Source: Bin5 sp965204525 (lineage in GTDB: Bacteria > Chloroflexota > Anaerolineae > Caldilineales > Caldilineaceae). Taken from it: a stretch of DNA of 64,000 bases. The translations under genes were made by a program, and so were the position numbers. The stretch's first letter is position 1, and every line of letters begins with the position of its first letter. The stretch spans positions 5,580,001 to 5,644,000 of the forward strand of contig OZ241994.1 in the NCBI GenBank assembly GCA_965204525.1. Direction: 5' to 3'. Positions 25,182 through 34,741 of the stretch are shown one piece after another. The notes below the pieces were generated by a model, which made no database searches, was not told where the DNA came from, and saw nothing but the letters and a program-made list of their open reading frames with translations.

Positions 25182-26045
25182 CTAGGAGAGGACGAAGCGC
25201 TCCAATGCCACCGCGGCGCCATCCTCATCCAGCGTCGGCGCGATCCAATCAGCCTCCGCCCGTACGACCGCGGTCGCCTGGCCCATACTCACCGCCAGAC
25301 CGGCTTCCCGCAACATTGGGATATCATTTTCGTTGTCGCCGATGGCCAGGACGCGTTCAGGGTCGATTCCGAGCCGCTCCGTCAACCTCAAAAGACCGTG
25401 ACCCTTGTTCGCCGTCGGAGCCGTTCCCTCCACAAGGTACTGGTGCGAGCGGCTCATGTGAACGCCTCCGCCAAACCGCCTTTGAAGCGCACCAGTCTGA
25501 TCCGGTTCCAGCGTGGGGTCGTTCACGGTGATGAACTTCAGGGGACGGACGCCCGGCACAGACAGGATATCGAAGAGCTTGACGTGCATCTCTCTGGGGC
25601 TGCCGAACCAGTGGTCATAGGTAGCGCTGTCCCAGCCCTCCCAGCCGCTGCTGCCGTTCCCCCCGCCGGGCGCGCTCTGTACCAGCCGCGTACGCCCGCC
25701 GGAACTGTTCAGATAAAAGACCGTCGTACGCTCCTCACCGTCAGCCCAGGCTGCCACGTTGCGCGCGTCATCCTCCCGAATCAGCGACTCGTACAGCACC
25801 TCTCCGCTGACCGGATCGCCGATCACCGCGCCCTGCGCAGTGATCACCGGAAGCGTTATGCCCAGCTCCGGCGCCACCGCACGCACAAAGTCAAAGATTC
25901 GCCCCGTTGCAATGGTGACAGGCGTCCCTGCCTCCTGCACAGCTGCAATCGCACGCCGCACCCTCGCAGAAATACCGCCCGCGAACTGTCTGCCATAAAT
26001 CGTGCCGTCCATATCGAGGACGACCAAATCGATTCCGCTCTTCAT
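25182..26045 (-). CDS. Cof-type HAD phosphatase
   Basis: A 287-residue haloacid-dehalogenase hydrolase of the Cof (IIB) type. Motif I is VVLDMDGTIYG with the two catalytic aspartates, motif II is the Thr in TIATGR, the motif III lysine is in TANKGHGLLRL, and motif IV is AIGDNENDIPML. Members dephosphorylate sugar phosphates, pyridoxal phosphate or FMN; the substrate is unknown. ATG 26045 starts just before the fold; the longer frame begins with TTG at 26081. Confidence 0.88.
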   Translation of the reverse strand: MKSGIDLVVLDMDGTIYGRQFAGGISARVRRAIAAVQEAGTPVTIATGRIFDFVRAVAPELGITLPVITAQGAVIGDPVSGEVLYESLIREDDARNVAAWADGEERTTVFYLNSSGGRTRLVQSAPGGGNGSSGWEGWDSATYDHWFGSPREMHVKLFDILSVPGVRPLKFITVNDPTLEPDQTGALQRRFGGGVHMSRSHQYLVEGTAPTANKGHGLLRLTERLGIDPERVLAIGDNENDIPMLREAGLAVSMGQATAVVRAEADWIAPTLDEDGAAVALERFVLS

Positions 26046-26226
26046 CTCTAGCTTTTTCAGCCTTGAATGGGGGGCCGGCAAGAGTTGTCAGCCGTATCCC
26101 GTTAGTCGGGGATTCTCTGGAGGCGTTACCAATATGCAGAGGATACGGACAGTTATAGAGAAATTCGGCGTCAGCCGTCCGGCAAAGGAGACCCTGGTTT
26201 CAACCGGGGCAGGCGCCTCACGGCTC

Positions 26227-27285
26227 TCAGTACTCCAGCGTTACCATCCTCACCTGCCCGCTGTAATCCCGGCGAAGCCCAACGTAGGAAGGCTTGGGGC
26301 GGAGCTCTTGCGCCATCCTCTGTACCACTTCTCCTTGCCTGGGGGAGATCTCCAACAGCACCGCGCCGCGAGCCTGCACCCGGTCAGGCAGCTGCTCCAA
26401 CAGCCGCTCGATCAGGTCCAACCCCTCGGCGCCAGCCTTCAATGCCAGACGCGGCTCGTAATCTCGCACGTCCGACTGCAGACCGGAATACTCCTCGTCG
26501 GCAATGTAGGGAAGATTTGCAACGATTACATCTGCCGGTTCCGGCAGCGGGCTCAAAAGATCGCCTTCCAGAAACTCGGGTCCACCATCCGGTATGAGTC
26601 GCCTCTTGTTTTCTTCCGCCACGTCAAGCGCATCGCGACTTATGTCGATTCCGTAGACCTTCGCCGCCGGCGCATGCATCGCGACGGTGATGGCAATCGC
26701 CCCGCTGCCCGTGCCGACGTCGGCCACAACCACCGGCCGGCCCGCCCTGTCGCTGACTTGCGCCAACACAAGATCGACCAACAGCTCCGTTTCCGGCCGC
26801 GGAATCAGGACTCGCCGGTCCACGCCGAATTCCAGTCCGTAAAACGCCTTGCGACCCAACAGATACGCCACAGGTTCCCGCCGCCGGCGCCGTGTAATAA
26901 GATCTGCGTACCGGCGGCAGTCCCCATCGCTGAGTTCATGCTCGTGGTGGGCGAATAGCCAGCTGCGATTCTGTTTCAGGACATGGGCCAGCAGCACCTG
27001 CGAGTCCAGTCGCGCCGTCTCGCCGCTCGTTTCACCCAATCGCTGCGCAGCCGAGATCAAGGCGCGACCAACCGTCGTTCCCGTGGTCAGAGTCCAGTGA
27101 AAAGGGTCCTCGTCCGGACTGTCTTCACGATTTGGGCCGCCCCCTGCTCCGACATGTCGATCTTCCTGCCTACCATCGCCGTCGACCCGACGCAAGCTCG
27201 CGTCATGCAGGCCGTCCGCACGATCTGAGGCCAGGTAGGGTACGAATCTGTCCCTTTCCGGGGGACGCTCTTTGCGTTCATACAT
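26227..27285 (-). CDS. prmC: PrmC, release-factor glutamine methyltransferase
   Basis: A SAM-dependent methyltransferase that modifies the GGQ glutamine of release factors. It has the N-terminal helical domain (RLDSQVLLAHVLKQNRSWLF), the PVAYLLGRKAFYGLEF segment, RVLIPRPETELLVD, motif I VADVGTGSGAIAI and the substrate motif as NLPY (NPPY in many homologs). At 352 residues it is about 65 longer than usual, because of a charged low-complexity N terminus. ATG 27285 lies three bases after the prfA stop, the normal prfA-prmC order, which supports this start, but a shorter natural start cannot be excluded. Confidence 0.92.
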   Translation of the reverse strand: MYERKERPPERDRFVPYLASDRADGLHDASLRRVDGDGRQEDRHVGAGGGPNREDSPDEDPFHWTLTTGTTVGRALISAAQRLGETSGETARLDSQVLLAHVLKQNRSWLFAHHEHELSDGDCRRYADLITRRRRREPVAYLLGRKAFYGLEFGVDRRVLIPRPETELLVDLVLAQVSDRAGRPVVVADVGTGSGAIAITVAMHAPAAKVYGIDISRDALDVAEENKRRLIPDGGPEFLEGDLLSPLPEPADVIVANLPYIADEEYSGLQSDVRDYEPRLALKAGAEGLDLIERLLEQLPDRVQARGAVLLEISPRQGEVVQRMAQELRPKPSYVGLRRDYSGQVRMVTLEY

Positions 27286-27288
27286 GCG

Positions 27289-28371
27289 TTATTCTTCTTC
27301 GCCCATTGCTTGCAACTGCTGCGCCTGATCAAACGCCGCCAAATCCTCGATAAATTCGTCAAGTTCGCCGTTCAACACCTGTTCCAACTGAAAGAGCGTC
27401 TTGTTGATCCTGTGATCGGTAACACGGCCTTGGGGAAAGTTGTATGTGCGAATTTTCTCGCTGCGATCGCCCGAGCCGACCTGGCTGCGCCTGGCCGCGC
27501 CCATATCCTCCAACTGCTTCTGCATCTCGACGTCGTAGAGCTTGGTCTTCAGAATGCGAACCGCCTTCAGCCGGTTCTGAAGCTGGCTCTTTTCGTCCTG
27601 ACAGCTGATCACAATGCCGGTCGGAAGATGGGTAAGCCGCACGGCTGAATCAGTCGTATTGACACTTTGCCCGCCGGGGCCGCTGCTGCGAAACACGTCA
27701 ACCTTCATCTCGTTCGGCGCGATTTCAATCTCCACGTCTTCGGCCTCGGGCAATACGGCGACAGTGGCTGTACTGGTATGGATCCTCCCCTGGCTCTCAG
27801 TGGTCGGCACACGCTGCACCCGGTGAACGCCCGACTCGTACTTCATTCGGCTGTAAGCGCCCTTGCCCCGAACTTCAAGGATCGCCTCCTTGATTCCGCC
27901 CACGCCGGTCTCGCTAACGCTCATTAACTCAGTCTTGAACTTGTGATCGTCCGCCCAGCGCGTGTACATGCGCAGGAGATCTGCCGCGAAAAGCCCGGCC
28001 TCATCCCCTCCGGCGCCGGCCCGAATCTCGACGATCACATTCTTTTCATCATTCCTGTCTTTCGGCAGGAGCATGCGCCGCAGTTCGTCTTCAAGCTCCG
28101 CTACCTGGTCCGCAAGCTCTGAAATCTCCAGCTCGGCAAGCTCGGCAAGCTCCGGATCGTCACTTTCCGCCAGTAACTCCCTGCTATCCGACAGCTGCCC
28201 TTGTAGGTCCTGGTAACGGCGAAATGCACTGACCAGTTCTTCCAGACCGCTGCGTTCCTGCGCCATCTCCAACACGCGCGCGTAGTCGGCCACCACATCG
28301 GGATCGGCCATCAAGCGGTCCAGCTCCTCGTATCGCTCTTCAACTCTCGACAGCTGTTCAGTCAGGATCAT
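27289..28371 (-). CDS. prfA: Peptide chain release factor 1
   Basis: A 360-residue class-I release factor of the usual length. The catalytic GGQ is in SSGPGGQSVNTTDSA; IVEIRAGAGGDEAGLF and GVHRVQRVPTTESQGRIHTS mark RF1 rather than RF2, and no RF2-type frameshift is present. It ends translation at UAA and UAG. The stop codon is followed after three bases by prmC, whose product methylates this protein's GGQ. Confidence 0.96.
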   Translation of the reverse strand: MILTEQLSRVEERYEELDRLMADPDVVADYARVLEMAQERSGLEELVSAFRRYQDLQGQLSDSRELLAESDDPELAELAELEISELADQVAELEDELRRMLLPKDRNDEKNVIVEIRAGAGGDEAGLFAADLLRMYTRWADDHKFKTELMSVSETGVGGIKEAILEVRGKGAYSRMKYESGVHRVQRVPTTESQGRIHTSTATVAVLPEAEDVEIEIAPNEMKVDVFRSSGPGGQSVNTTDSAVRLTHLPTGIVISCQDEKSQLQNRLKAVRILKTKLYDVEMQKQLEDMGAARRSQVGSGDRSEKIRTYNFPQGRVTDHRINKTLFQLEQVLNGELDEFIEDLAAFDQAQQLQAMGEEE

Positions 28372-28413
28372 GATTCTGCGTCTGGTCTGATTCCAGCGTT
28401 TAACTATCCAGGA

Positions 28414-28965
28414 TCAGTCAGTGAAAATTGGCAGGTTTCCCAGGGCCGTAATCTGCTTCCAGGAACCGGGATCGCCCTCGGTAAAGACTGCCATCTCGCC
28501 AGCAACCTGACCTCCTCCGTTCTTTACCAGAGAACGCAGTCCGTTCAACGTACTTCCGGTACTGACGACGTCGTCCACCAGGAGCGCCTGCTTCCCTTTG
28601 ATCAGCGCCAGGTCTTTCCCGTCTACGTACAGCGTCTGCGGCTCTCCCGTCGTAATGCTCACTACTTCCGTCTCCAGGCAGTCGACCATGTAGGGCTTGC
28701 GCAATTTGCGCACGACCACAAGTGGGAGTCCGGTCGCCACAGACAGTGCATGGCCGAGCGGAACGGCCTTTACTTCCGGCGCCAGAATTACGTCAGCTGT
28801 CTCCGGCACATTCCGAGACAACAACCGGGCGGCGGTCTCGACGATTTCGGTATCGCCAAGCATATTGAAGATGGCAATCTTGACGCTGGGCGTGACTTCA
28901 AAGATGGGCAGGTCGCGTTCACATTTTCCGACCGTAACTCGATAGGTTCGTCCATCGTAACTCAT
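28414..28965 (-). CDS. Type I phosphoribosyltransferase (apt-like)
   Basis: A 183-residue phosphoribosyltransferase. The PRPP-binding loop is LLVDDVVSTGSTLNGL; a hood region and APEVKAVPLGHALSV with VVVRKLRKPY precede it, as in adenine/xanthine phosphoribosyltransferases. The purine substrate cannot be assigned with certainty. ATG 28965 has a strong GGAGGAG site, so the longer frame to 29061 is rejected. It ends 42 bases before the prfA start on the same strand. Confidence 0.85.
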   Translation of the reverse strand: MSYDGRTYRVTVGKCERDLPIFEVTPSVKIAIFNMLGDTEIVETAARLLSRNVPETADVILAPEVKAVPLGHALSVATGLPLVVVRKLRKPYMVDCLETEVVSITTGEPQTLYVDGKDLALIKGKQALLVDDVVSTGSTLNGLRSLVKNGGGQVAGEMAVFTEGDPGSWKQITALGNLPIFTD

Positions 28966-29121
28966 AGAACTGGCTCCTCCGGGCGGGAGTTCCCGAGTCT
29001 GAGTCTGCGGCGCGCGATCCAGCCCTTGCACTGCTGTACGGAACGGGCCTGCCAAAAACAAACGAGACAGTACACCCTAACACAAATCTCAGCAAGTTCC
29101 AAGAATTCAGTCGGCAAAAAG

Positions 29122-29242
29122 CAGGTCAATTGCATTCAGTTGGGTCTGAGTCCCCTGAGGCCCGCCCAATCGCTTAGGGGCGCCCCATGTGGGCGCCCTG
29201 CGCGGGCCAAAACGCCGGCCGGTTCACAATGCGATTGACCTG
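29122..29242. repeat. 121-bp palindromic (MITE/REP-like) element
   Basis: The gap 28966-29301 carries a nested inverted repeat. The outer arms are CAGGTCAATTGCATT (29122-29136) and AATGCGATTGACCTG (29228-29242), one mismatch in 15. Inside are GGCCCGC (29159-29165) and GCGGGCC (29202-29208), and inside those GGGGCGCCCC (29177-29186) and GGGCGCCC (29191-29198). The whole can fold into one long hairpin. No open reading frame fills it. Similar GC-rich palindromes are common as dispersed repeats in Chloroflexota and cyanobacteria (inference). Confidence 0.6.
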
Positions 29243-29301
29243 AGACGAAAGGAAAAATGGAGTAGCAGGCGTATGAAGCAAGTCCCCAACCTGGACGTGC
29301 T

Positions 29302-29721
29302 CTACTGCTGGCTTGCCCTTCTTCGAACGTGTGGGGCCGACAACGCGACGGTGAGAATGCAAACCACGAAAACAATCACCAGGACGCCGGCGCCAATCGG
29401 ATGCAGGGCTGCCATCTCACCTTCAAAGTATGCGATCAGCAGACTGATCGATATCGCGCCGTTGCCGGCAATGGCGGCCAGTAGCCAGGCCGGGTGCAGG
29501 TCCGGTTCCATCGAAGCCGCCAACAGTCCAATCCCCAATCCAATCAGCGCGCCTCCCCCAACGCGAGCCGTCCACGCGGATCCGAGCGTGATCCCGGCTT
29601 CCGCGAAGAGATCGCGTGGATATGCCAGTAGCAACAGTCCCAATCCCAGACCGATTAGGACAGCGTCAACGCGCAGACAAAGCCGCGCTGCACGGTAGTG
29701 GTCAGTGAACGTGTATGCCAT
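29302..29721 (-). CDS. Small four-helix membrane protein, unknown function
   Basis: A 139-residue protein with four hydrophobic segments (about 18-36, 54-70, 77-97 and 108-128) and short charged loops. It resembles the many small DUF-type integral membrane proteins of four helices, and I cannot name a family. ATG 29721 faces the divergent histidine-phosphatase gene, with about 220 bases between the starts for both promoters. The palindromic repeat lies 60 bases beyond its stop. Confidence 0.6.
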   Translation of the reverse strand: MAYTFTDHYRAARLCLRVDAVLIGLGLGLLLLAYPRDLFAEAGITLGSAWTARVGGGALIGLGIGLLAASMEPDLHPAWLLAAIAGNGAISISLLIAYFEGEMAALHPIGAGVLVIVFVVCILTVALSAPHVRRRASQQ

Positions 29722-29939
29722 CGTAGTCCAAGAGCGCCTTCAGGGCCCCGCCATCTCCGTCTGCCTCTGGCTGACCTGCCGCCATGGTTTTCGTCTCCGG
29801 AGAAGTCACTGTGATACACTACCCCGACCGCGTCGCAATAGCGCTTCCAGCCGTGAACTGCAGCGAATTAGCCTCTTCTGGAGCGCCGGAAAACGACCAC
29901 GGCAGCCAGCGGAATCAGGGTCAAAAGAGGAGCCGACCA

Positions 29940-30584
29940 GTGAGCCAGAGGATATGGATCGTCAGGCACGGCAATCGGGAGGATTTTCAGAATCCCGGCT
30001 GGTCCAAAACCGCGCAGCGCCCATTCGATCCTGCCCTCTCCGCGGACGGTGAGACGCAGGCCAGGGAAGTCGGCCTCAGCCTCCAGGGCGAGCAAGTCCA
30101 CTGTGTCTTCGCTTCACCTTTTTTGCGTACAATCCAGACCGCATCTCATATCGCCGATGCACTCAACCTGTCGGTCTGCCTGGAACCGGGCATTGGCGAA
30201 ATCCTGCCCAACGTCAAGAGCACACCGGCGCTCCTGCCGGAATCCGAACGCAAGCAGCGTTTTCCCCGCATCAATGAAGATTACACAGAGATCAAAGAGT
30301 TCCCCTATCCGGAGACTTCGGAAGAGGGCCACGAGCGCGCCGCGTCCGCAGCGCACGCGCTGACAGACCGCTTTCCTGAAAAGAACCTGCTCATGGTTAC
30401 CCACGGCGCCCCGGTTGTCGGCATCGTCCGCGGCCTGACCGGCCTCAAAGACCGCATTACCGTACCGTTGTGCTGTATTTTCACTTTGCAGCGCAACGGC
30501 GCCGGCTGGGACGTTGTAAAGCTCTCTGAGACCTCCCACCTCAGCAACCAGGAGTCCAGCAAGCGCTACGCCCACTCCGGCTAA
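29940..30584 (+). CDS. Histidine phosphatase (phosphoglycerate-mutase-like)
   Basis: A 214-residue branch-2-like histidine phosphatase. The catalytic RHG motif is in WIVRHGNRED, the second arginine in ASPFLRTIQTA, and the second His in LMVTHGAPVVGI, the usual order. It may act on sugar or nucleotide phosphates. The frame is open upstream to 29784, but GTG 29940 is preceded by AGAGGAG at seven bases and starts just before the RHG motif, so I prefer it. Its last four bases overlap the convergent DinB-like gene. Confidence 0.85.
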   Translation: MSQRIWIVRHGNREDFQNPGWSKTAQRPFDPALSADGETQAREVGLSLQGEQVHCVFASPFLRTIQTASHIADALNLSVCLEPGIGEILPNVKSTPALLPESERKQRFPRINEDYTEIKEFPYPETSEEGHERAASAAHALTDRFPEKNLLMVTHGAPVVGIVRGLTGLKDRITVPLCCIFTLQRNGAGWDVVKLSETSHLSNQESSKRYAHSG

Positions 30585-31618
30585 GACGGCAGCCTTAGTG
30601 GGACCAGCCGCTCATCTGCGCGCGCCGCGTAGATCTCTGCCGCGTGGTCTGCCGTATGTGCTGACGTCGACACCAGCAGGTTTACGACGTTCCCCTTCTC
30701 GCCCACATCGTACTCCACCTCAGTTCGCATCTCCTCATCACTGAGCCTGCGGCAGCGGCTGACGATTCGCCGGTGGCAGGTAGCCAGCCCGTCCAACACC
30801 TCGATCATCGACAGTTCGGCGCGGGCCTCATGAAGACGAGCGTTGACCGTATCAACATCCCCACTGGCCCAATGGGAAAGATCGTTCTCCCTTCTTATTT
30901 CCTGGCCTGAAGTCTGAGCGTCAGGCAAAGAGATGTCGGGCCAGCGCTTGACGAGCTCAAGTACATACTCGTCCCAGGCAAGTATGTGGGCGAGGAGGTC
31001 GCGGACGGCCCAGTTCCCGCTAACGGGGACGGTAATGCAACTTTCTTCCGTGAGACCGGTGATAGCGTCCAACAGACTATTGAAGTGGCGCCGGTAAAAG
31101 CTGAACAACCGGTCGCGGCCCCAGCGGTCAAGCGAGAAGCAGTAGCGATGCACGTCGACCGCATGCTCGGCCGCATGTTGGGGCATGTGCTCCAGCAGAC
31201 GCTTCACAATCCGGCTGCGTTCGCCTCGGTCCACGTATTCCGCCTCGATCTGGTCATCGGTGAGTGAAAGCGCGAAAGTGATCAACTCCTGCCGCGCCTC
31301 GTCCGCCTCGGCCAAAACAGTGTCCCAGCTACGATTTTCCCCTGCGGCCATCTCGTCATTCGTCTCCACAGACGCTGGCCCCGGCTCCTTCCTGTGAGGT
31401 TCGAGCGCTGCCTGCATTCGTCGCAGCTGGTAGTTGTCCCAATATGCCACGTGCGCTGCGGCCGCGATAGGCGTCCACCCGTTTTCCAGGCAGGGTCGCG
31501 TCTGCTCGTCAGGTTCGAGCAAAAACAGCGGCCATCGGAAATTGAGATAGCTTCTGCGGAGTCTCTCAGCGTACTCGGCCCCAAGCGTACGGGCTGGGGC
31601 GGGATGTTCATGCGTCAT
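30581..31618 (-). CDS. Tandem DinB-like four-helix-bundle protein
   Basis: A 345-residue protein made of two DinB/maleylpyruvate-isomerase-like units. Each has the usual histidines: HVAYWDNYQLRR and HAAEH in the first half, then LLAHILAWDEYVLEL and HTADHAAEIY in the second. These would bind a metal. Family members act as thiol-dependent transferases or are stress-induced. Two complete units in one chain are less common than one. The start ATG 31618 is 12 bases after the stop of the upstream ATPase gene, so they are probably one operon. Confidence 0.75.
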   Translation of the reverse strand: MTHEHPAPARTLGAEYAERLRRSYLNFRWPLFLLEPDEQTRPCLENGWTPIAAAAHVAYWDNYQLRRMQAALEPHRKEPGPASVETNDEMAAGENRSWDTVLAEADEARQELITFALSLTDDQIEAEYVDRGERSRIVKRLLEHMPQHAAEHAVDVHRYCFSLDRWGRDRLFSFYRRHFNSLLDAITGLTEESCITVPVSGNWAVRDLLAHILAWDEYVLELVKRWPDISLPDAQTSGQEIRRENDLSHWASGDVDTVNARLHEARAELSMIEVLDGLATCHRRIVSRCRRLSDEEMRTEVEYDVGEKGNVVNLLVSTSAHTADHAAEIYAARADERLVPLRLPS

Positions 31619-31630
31619 GGTTGGCTTTCC

Positions 31631-33346
31631 TTACGTTTTCAATGAGCGCAGACGGTTGAAGGCCGCGGCCAGCTCGTGGCGTCGAAACAGGGCGAACGCC
31701 CCTGTGCGGCGGCCGTCCAGCGCGTCCAACCCTTCCTCTTCAATATCGGCCATCACCAGGTCCAGGATTTCAGACAGGGAGCGCCGCCCGTCGATGTAGC
31801 GGCGCCGGGCGTAGTCGAGCGCCGCGCCGATGGCACGCGTCTGCGTTCTGTGCACAATCTGTTCCACGGCAGCCAGGTCCAGCGTTTCCGTTCCAAACTG
31901 GACCGTCTGAATGTCTCTTGTCCTGATACTTGATTCTCTCCGGCCTTTCCTTGGATCGACGCTTCCGGTCTGGGGCCGGCGCTGGAGATTGAGATCGAAC
32001 GAACCGCCTTCCTCAGAAACGCGGCCGGTAGGGTGAGTCGCCGCCACCGCACTTGCGCGCGCCGTCACATCTTGCGGGAGAAACGTCTCCATCGCGATAA
32101 CCGTGCCGGCTACATCCAGATAATCACCGCTTCCACCAACGACCAGCACCGTGCTGACACCATACTGCTCATACATCATTCGCACGCGGTCAATATAGGG
32201 CGTAATCGGCTCCTTATCCTTTGGCACCAGAACCTGCATCCTTGCATCCCGGATCAGGAAATTCGTGGCCGCCGTGTCTTCGTCAATGAGGAGCCCGTCG
32301 GCCCCCGACTCCATCGCCTCAACGATCGCCGCGGCCTGGCTTGTGGAGCCGCTGGCGTTGGCGCTGGAAAAACGGCGCGTAGACAATCCCAGCGGCAAAT
32401 CCCCAATGAATCCCGAAATATCTACGCCGCTGACCGCGCGCCCGTCTTCTGCCCGTATCTTGACCAGGTCGGCGGCGCTGATAACGAGCTCTCGGCCGTC
32501 GCCGGGCCGGTGGTTGTAGACGCCGCGTTCGATTGCCCGCAACAGCGTCGACTTACCGTGATAGCCGCCCCCCACAATGAGCGTCACGCCCTCTGGAACC
32601 CCCATTCCAGACACGGTTCCCGCATTGGGCAGCGAAAACGAAACTCTCAGGCTTTCAGGTGAGCTGAAAGGAATGACCGGCTCTCCCCGCATTGGGCGAT
32701 CGTCGATTCCGCTGGACCGGGGCAGGATCGAGCCGTCGGCGACAAATGCGATCAAACCGCGCTCCGCCAACAAGGCCCGCAACGCGTCAGCGTCCTCGTT
32801 CACGGCCGCGTGGCGCCACAACTCTTCCGCCGTATGACTGCGGGCAAATAGGCTGTCGGCGACCACTCGCGGCAGGTCCTCCAGGAGCATCCGACAAGCC
32901 TGCCGGCCCAGCACCCGTCTCCCCTGCGCCGGCAGGCCCACCGTAAACCGCGCCTCGACGGCTCCTTCACCGCCTATCTGTACCGCCGTATTCGCCAGCA
33001 CCTGCTGGCCCGGCGCCTCGATCTGGATTTCCCCGCTTTTGCCGCTGCCCCGGCGGGCCGACCGCCCATGGGTCCACTCTGCAAAGGCCCTGGCAAGAAA
33101 GCAGCTCACGCCAACAGACCGGCTGTCGTTTGCATAAAGCCGGCCAGGAAGCTGAGCAACCTCGGGCGGGATCAACGCCCGCAGACGGCTCGGCGCCGCA
33201 AATGGGTCAGGCTGCACTGAATCGACAGCGAGTGTGAATTCGGCGAAACGGTAGACGCCGGCGATATCTCGATACGCCTTGTAGCCCCGGCCGTCGATGC
33301 GCTCAAGAATCTGGCGCAACGTCTCTGCGGGAGCTGTTACGGGCAT
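31631..33346 (-). CDS. COG3044-type predicted ABC-class ATPase
   Basis: A 571-residue soluble protein of the predicted ABC-class ATPase family (COG3044, Pfam ABC_ATPase). Walker A is VGGGYHGKSTLLRAI (about 272-286), followed by the characteristic GVYNHRPGDGRE and an SSANASGSTSQAAAIVEA signature-like region, then Walker B DGLLIDEDTAATNFLI. Its N-terminal part has GRGYKAYRDI. The biological role of the family is not established. ATG 33346 is preferred over TTG 33403. It precedes the DinB-like gene closely. Confidence 0.88.
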   Translation of the reverse strand: MPVTAPAETLRQILERIDGRGYKAYRDIAGVYRFAEFTLAVDSVQPDPFAAPSRLRALIPPEVAQLPGRLYANDSRSVGVSCFLARAFAEWTHGRSARRGSGKSGEIQIEAPGQQVLANTAVQIGGEGAVEARFTVGLPAQGRRVLGRQACRMLLEDLPRVVADSLFARSHTAEELWRHAAVNEDADALRALLAERGLIAFVADGSILPRSSGIDDRPMRGEPVIPFSSPESLRVSFSLPNAGTVSGMGVPEGVTLIVGGGYHGKSTLLRAIERGVYNHRPGDGRELVISAADLVKIRAEDGRAVSGVDISGFIGDLPLGLSTRRFSSANASGSTSQAAAIVEAMESGADGLLIDEDTAATNFLIRDARMQVLVPKDKEPITPYIDRVRMMYEQYGVSTVLVVGGSGDYLDVAGTVIAMETFLPQDVTARASAVAATHPTGRVSEEGGSFDLNLQRRPQTGSVDPRKGRRESSIRTRDIQTVQFGTETLDLAAVEQIVHRTQTRAIGAALDYARRRYIDGRRSLSEILDLVMADIEEEGLDALDGRRTGAFALFRRHELAAAFNRLRSLKT

Positions 33347-33484
33347 TGTTCCCAATATGCTTGAATAGTCATTATCATACGAATCTCCGATGGTCCGCGC
33401 CAACCTCCTGCAGGAACGCGGGCCGGCTGATGAACCTGCTGGTCAGTCTGAGATTTCCCGCGAAATACGGCATCCGGGTGAGAT

Positions 33485-33513
33485 TTTACATCGCTTCAAT
33501 TCACTTGTACACT
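33485..33513 (+). promoter_or_regulatory. Promoter of first tandem aldo/keto reductase
   Basis: TTTACA (33485-33490), 17-base spacer, TACACT (33508-33513). The sequence CTTGTACACTGT around the -10 recurs in the same place before the paralog at 34742, which supports function. Confidence 0.55.
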
Positions 33514-33590
33514 GTGGGCGCATCGCGTCAGGCCCATATAACCTGACCGGACACATTGAATTCGATCCATTCTTCTGAACGAGGAGCCAC

Positions 33591-34607
33591 ATGGAGTACC
33601 GCAATTTCGGTCGGACCGGCATGAAAGTCAGCCCCCTTTGTCTTGGCTGTATGAACTTCGGTAGGAGAACAACACCGGAAGACTCCTACGATATCATCGA
33701 CAGGGCGCTGGATGCCGGCATCAACTTCCTGGATACTGCTAACGTCTATAGTCGCGGCCGCAGCGAGGAAATAACAGGTGAGGCATTGAAGCGAAATGGC
33801 AGCCGCAGCCGCGTTGTCCTTGCGACCAAGGTTCATGGCAGAATGGACGACGACGATCCCAACGCCGCCGGCAGCAGCCGCCGCCACATCATCGAACAGT
33901 GTGAAGCCAGTCTCAAACGACTGCAGACCGACTACATCGACATCTATCAGCTTCACCGGCCCCGCCCGGAAATAGCCATCGACGAGACCCTGCGTGCGCT
34001 CGATGACCTGGTACGCGCAGGCAAAGTTCGCTATCTCGGCAGCAGCACCTTCGCGGCGTGGCAGGTGGTGGAGTCGCTCTGGGTAGCGAAGGAACTGGGC
34101 CTGAACCGCTTCGTCTCCGAGCAACCGCCCTACAATATTCTGGACCGGCGCATCGAAAGGGAGTTGATTCCGATGGCCCGTACTTTCGGCATCGGCCTGA
34201 TCCCCTGGAGCCCGCTGGCCGGAGGCCTTCTCACAGGCAAGTACACTCGCGGCCGGCCCGCACCCGAAGGCGCGCGCTACGCTGACGTAGCCACTGAGGT
34301 TCGCTATGCCCGTCGCTATACCGAGCGTGCCTTTGACGTGACAGAAGGTCTCTTGCCTCTTGCCGAAAGTAAAGATTGTACCATGTCTCAACTGGCGCTG
34401 GCCTGGTGCGTTGAGCAGCCGGGAGTCACCAGTCCGATCATCGGGCCTCGCACCATGGAGCAGTTGAAAGACAATCTCGGCGCGCTCGACGTTTCCGTCA
34501 CCGCCGAGGACCGCAATCGCATCGACGAACTGGTCCCGCCGGGCCGGATGGTCAGCCCGTTCTACGAGGCCGACTTCGGCCCCAATCTCCATCGCGCGAT
34601 TGCCTGA
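33591..34607 (+). CDS. Aldo/keto reductase, tandem copy 1
   Basis: A 338-residue NADPH-dependent aldo/keto reductase. The catalytic tetrad is visible: Asp and Tyr in FLDTANVYSRGRSEE, Lys in VLATKVHG and His in IYQLHRPRP; the cofactor-binding C terminus includes SPIIGPRTMEQL. It resembles the YajO/Gfo-like, potassium-channel-beta-type members that act on sugars or aldehydes. The ATG has a GAGGAG site. It is followed after 134 bases by a close paralog with a matching promoter, so the unit was duplicated. Confidence 0.92.
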   Translation: MEYRNFGRTGMKVSPLCLGCMNFGRRTTPEDSYDIIDRALDAGINFLDTANVYSRGRSEEITGEALKRNGSRSRVVLATKVHGRMDDDDPNAAGSSRRHIIEQCEASLKRLQTDYIDIYQLHRPRPEIAIDETLRALDDLVRAGKVRYLGSSTFAAWQVVESLWVAKELGLNRFVSEQPPYNILDRRIERELIPMARTFGIGLIPWSPLAGGLLTGKYTRGRPAPEGARYADVATEVRYARRYTERAFDVTEGLLPLAESKDCTMSQLALAWCVEQPGVTSPIIGPRTMEQLKDNLGALDVSVTAEDRNRIDELVPPGRMVSPFYEADFGPNLHRAIA

Positions 34608-34634
34608 CCTGGAATGCCCGCTCCGGGAAAGGAT

Positions 34635-34663
34635 TTAACAACGCTGCAAACTGCTTGTACACT
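34635..34663 (+). promoter_or_regulatory. Promoter of second tandem aldo/keto reductase
   Basis: TTAACA (34635-34640), 17-base spacer, TACACT (34658-34663), with the same CTTGTACACTGT context as in front of the first copy. It implies that each copy has its own promoter. Confidence 0.55.
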
Positions 34664-34741
34664 GTAGCTCTGTCCAGGTTCAGCAAGTAACCGCGAGCCG
34701 GCGCATAGGATTCGTGTCCCCTACCTGAAAAGGATTCAGAA

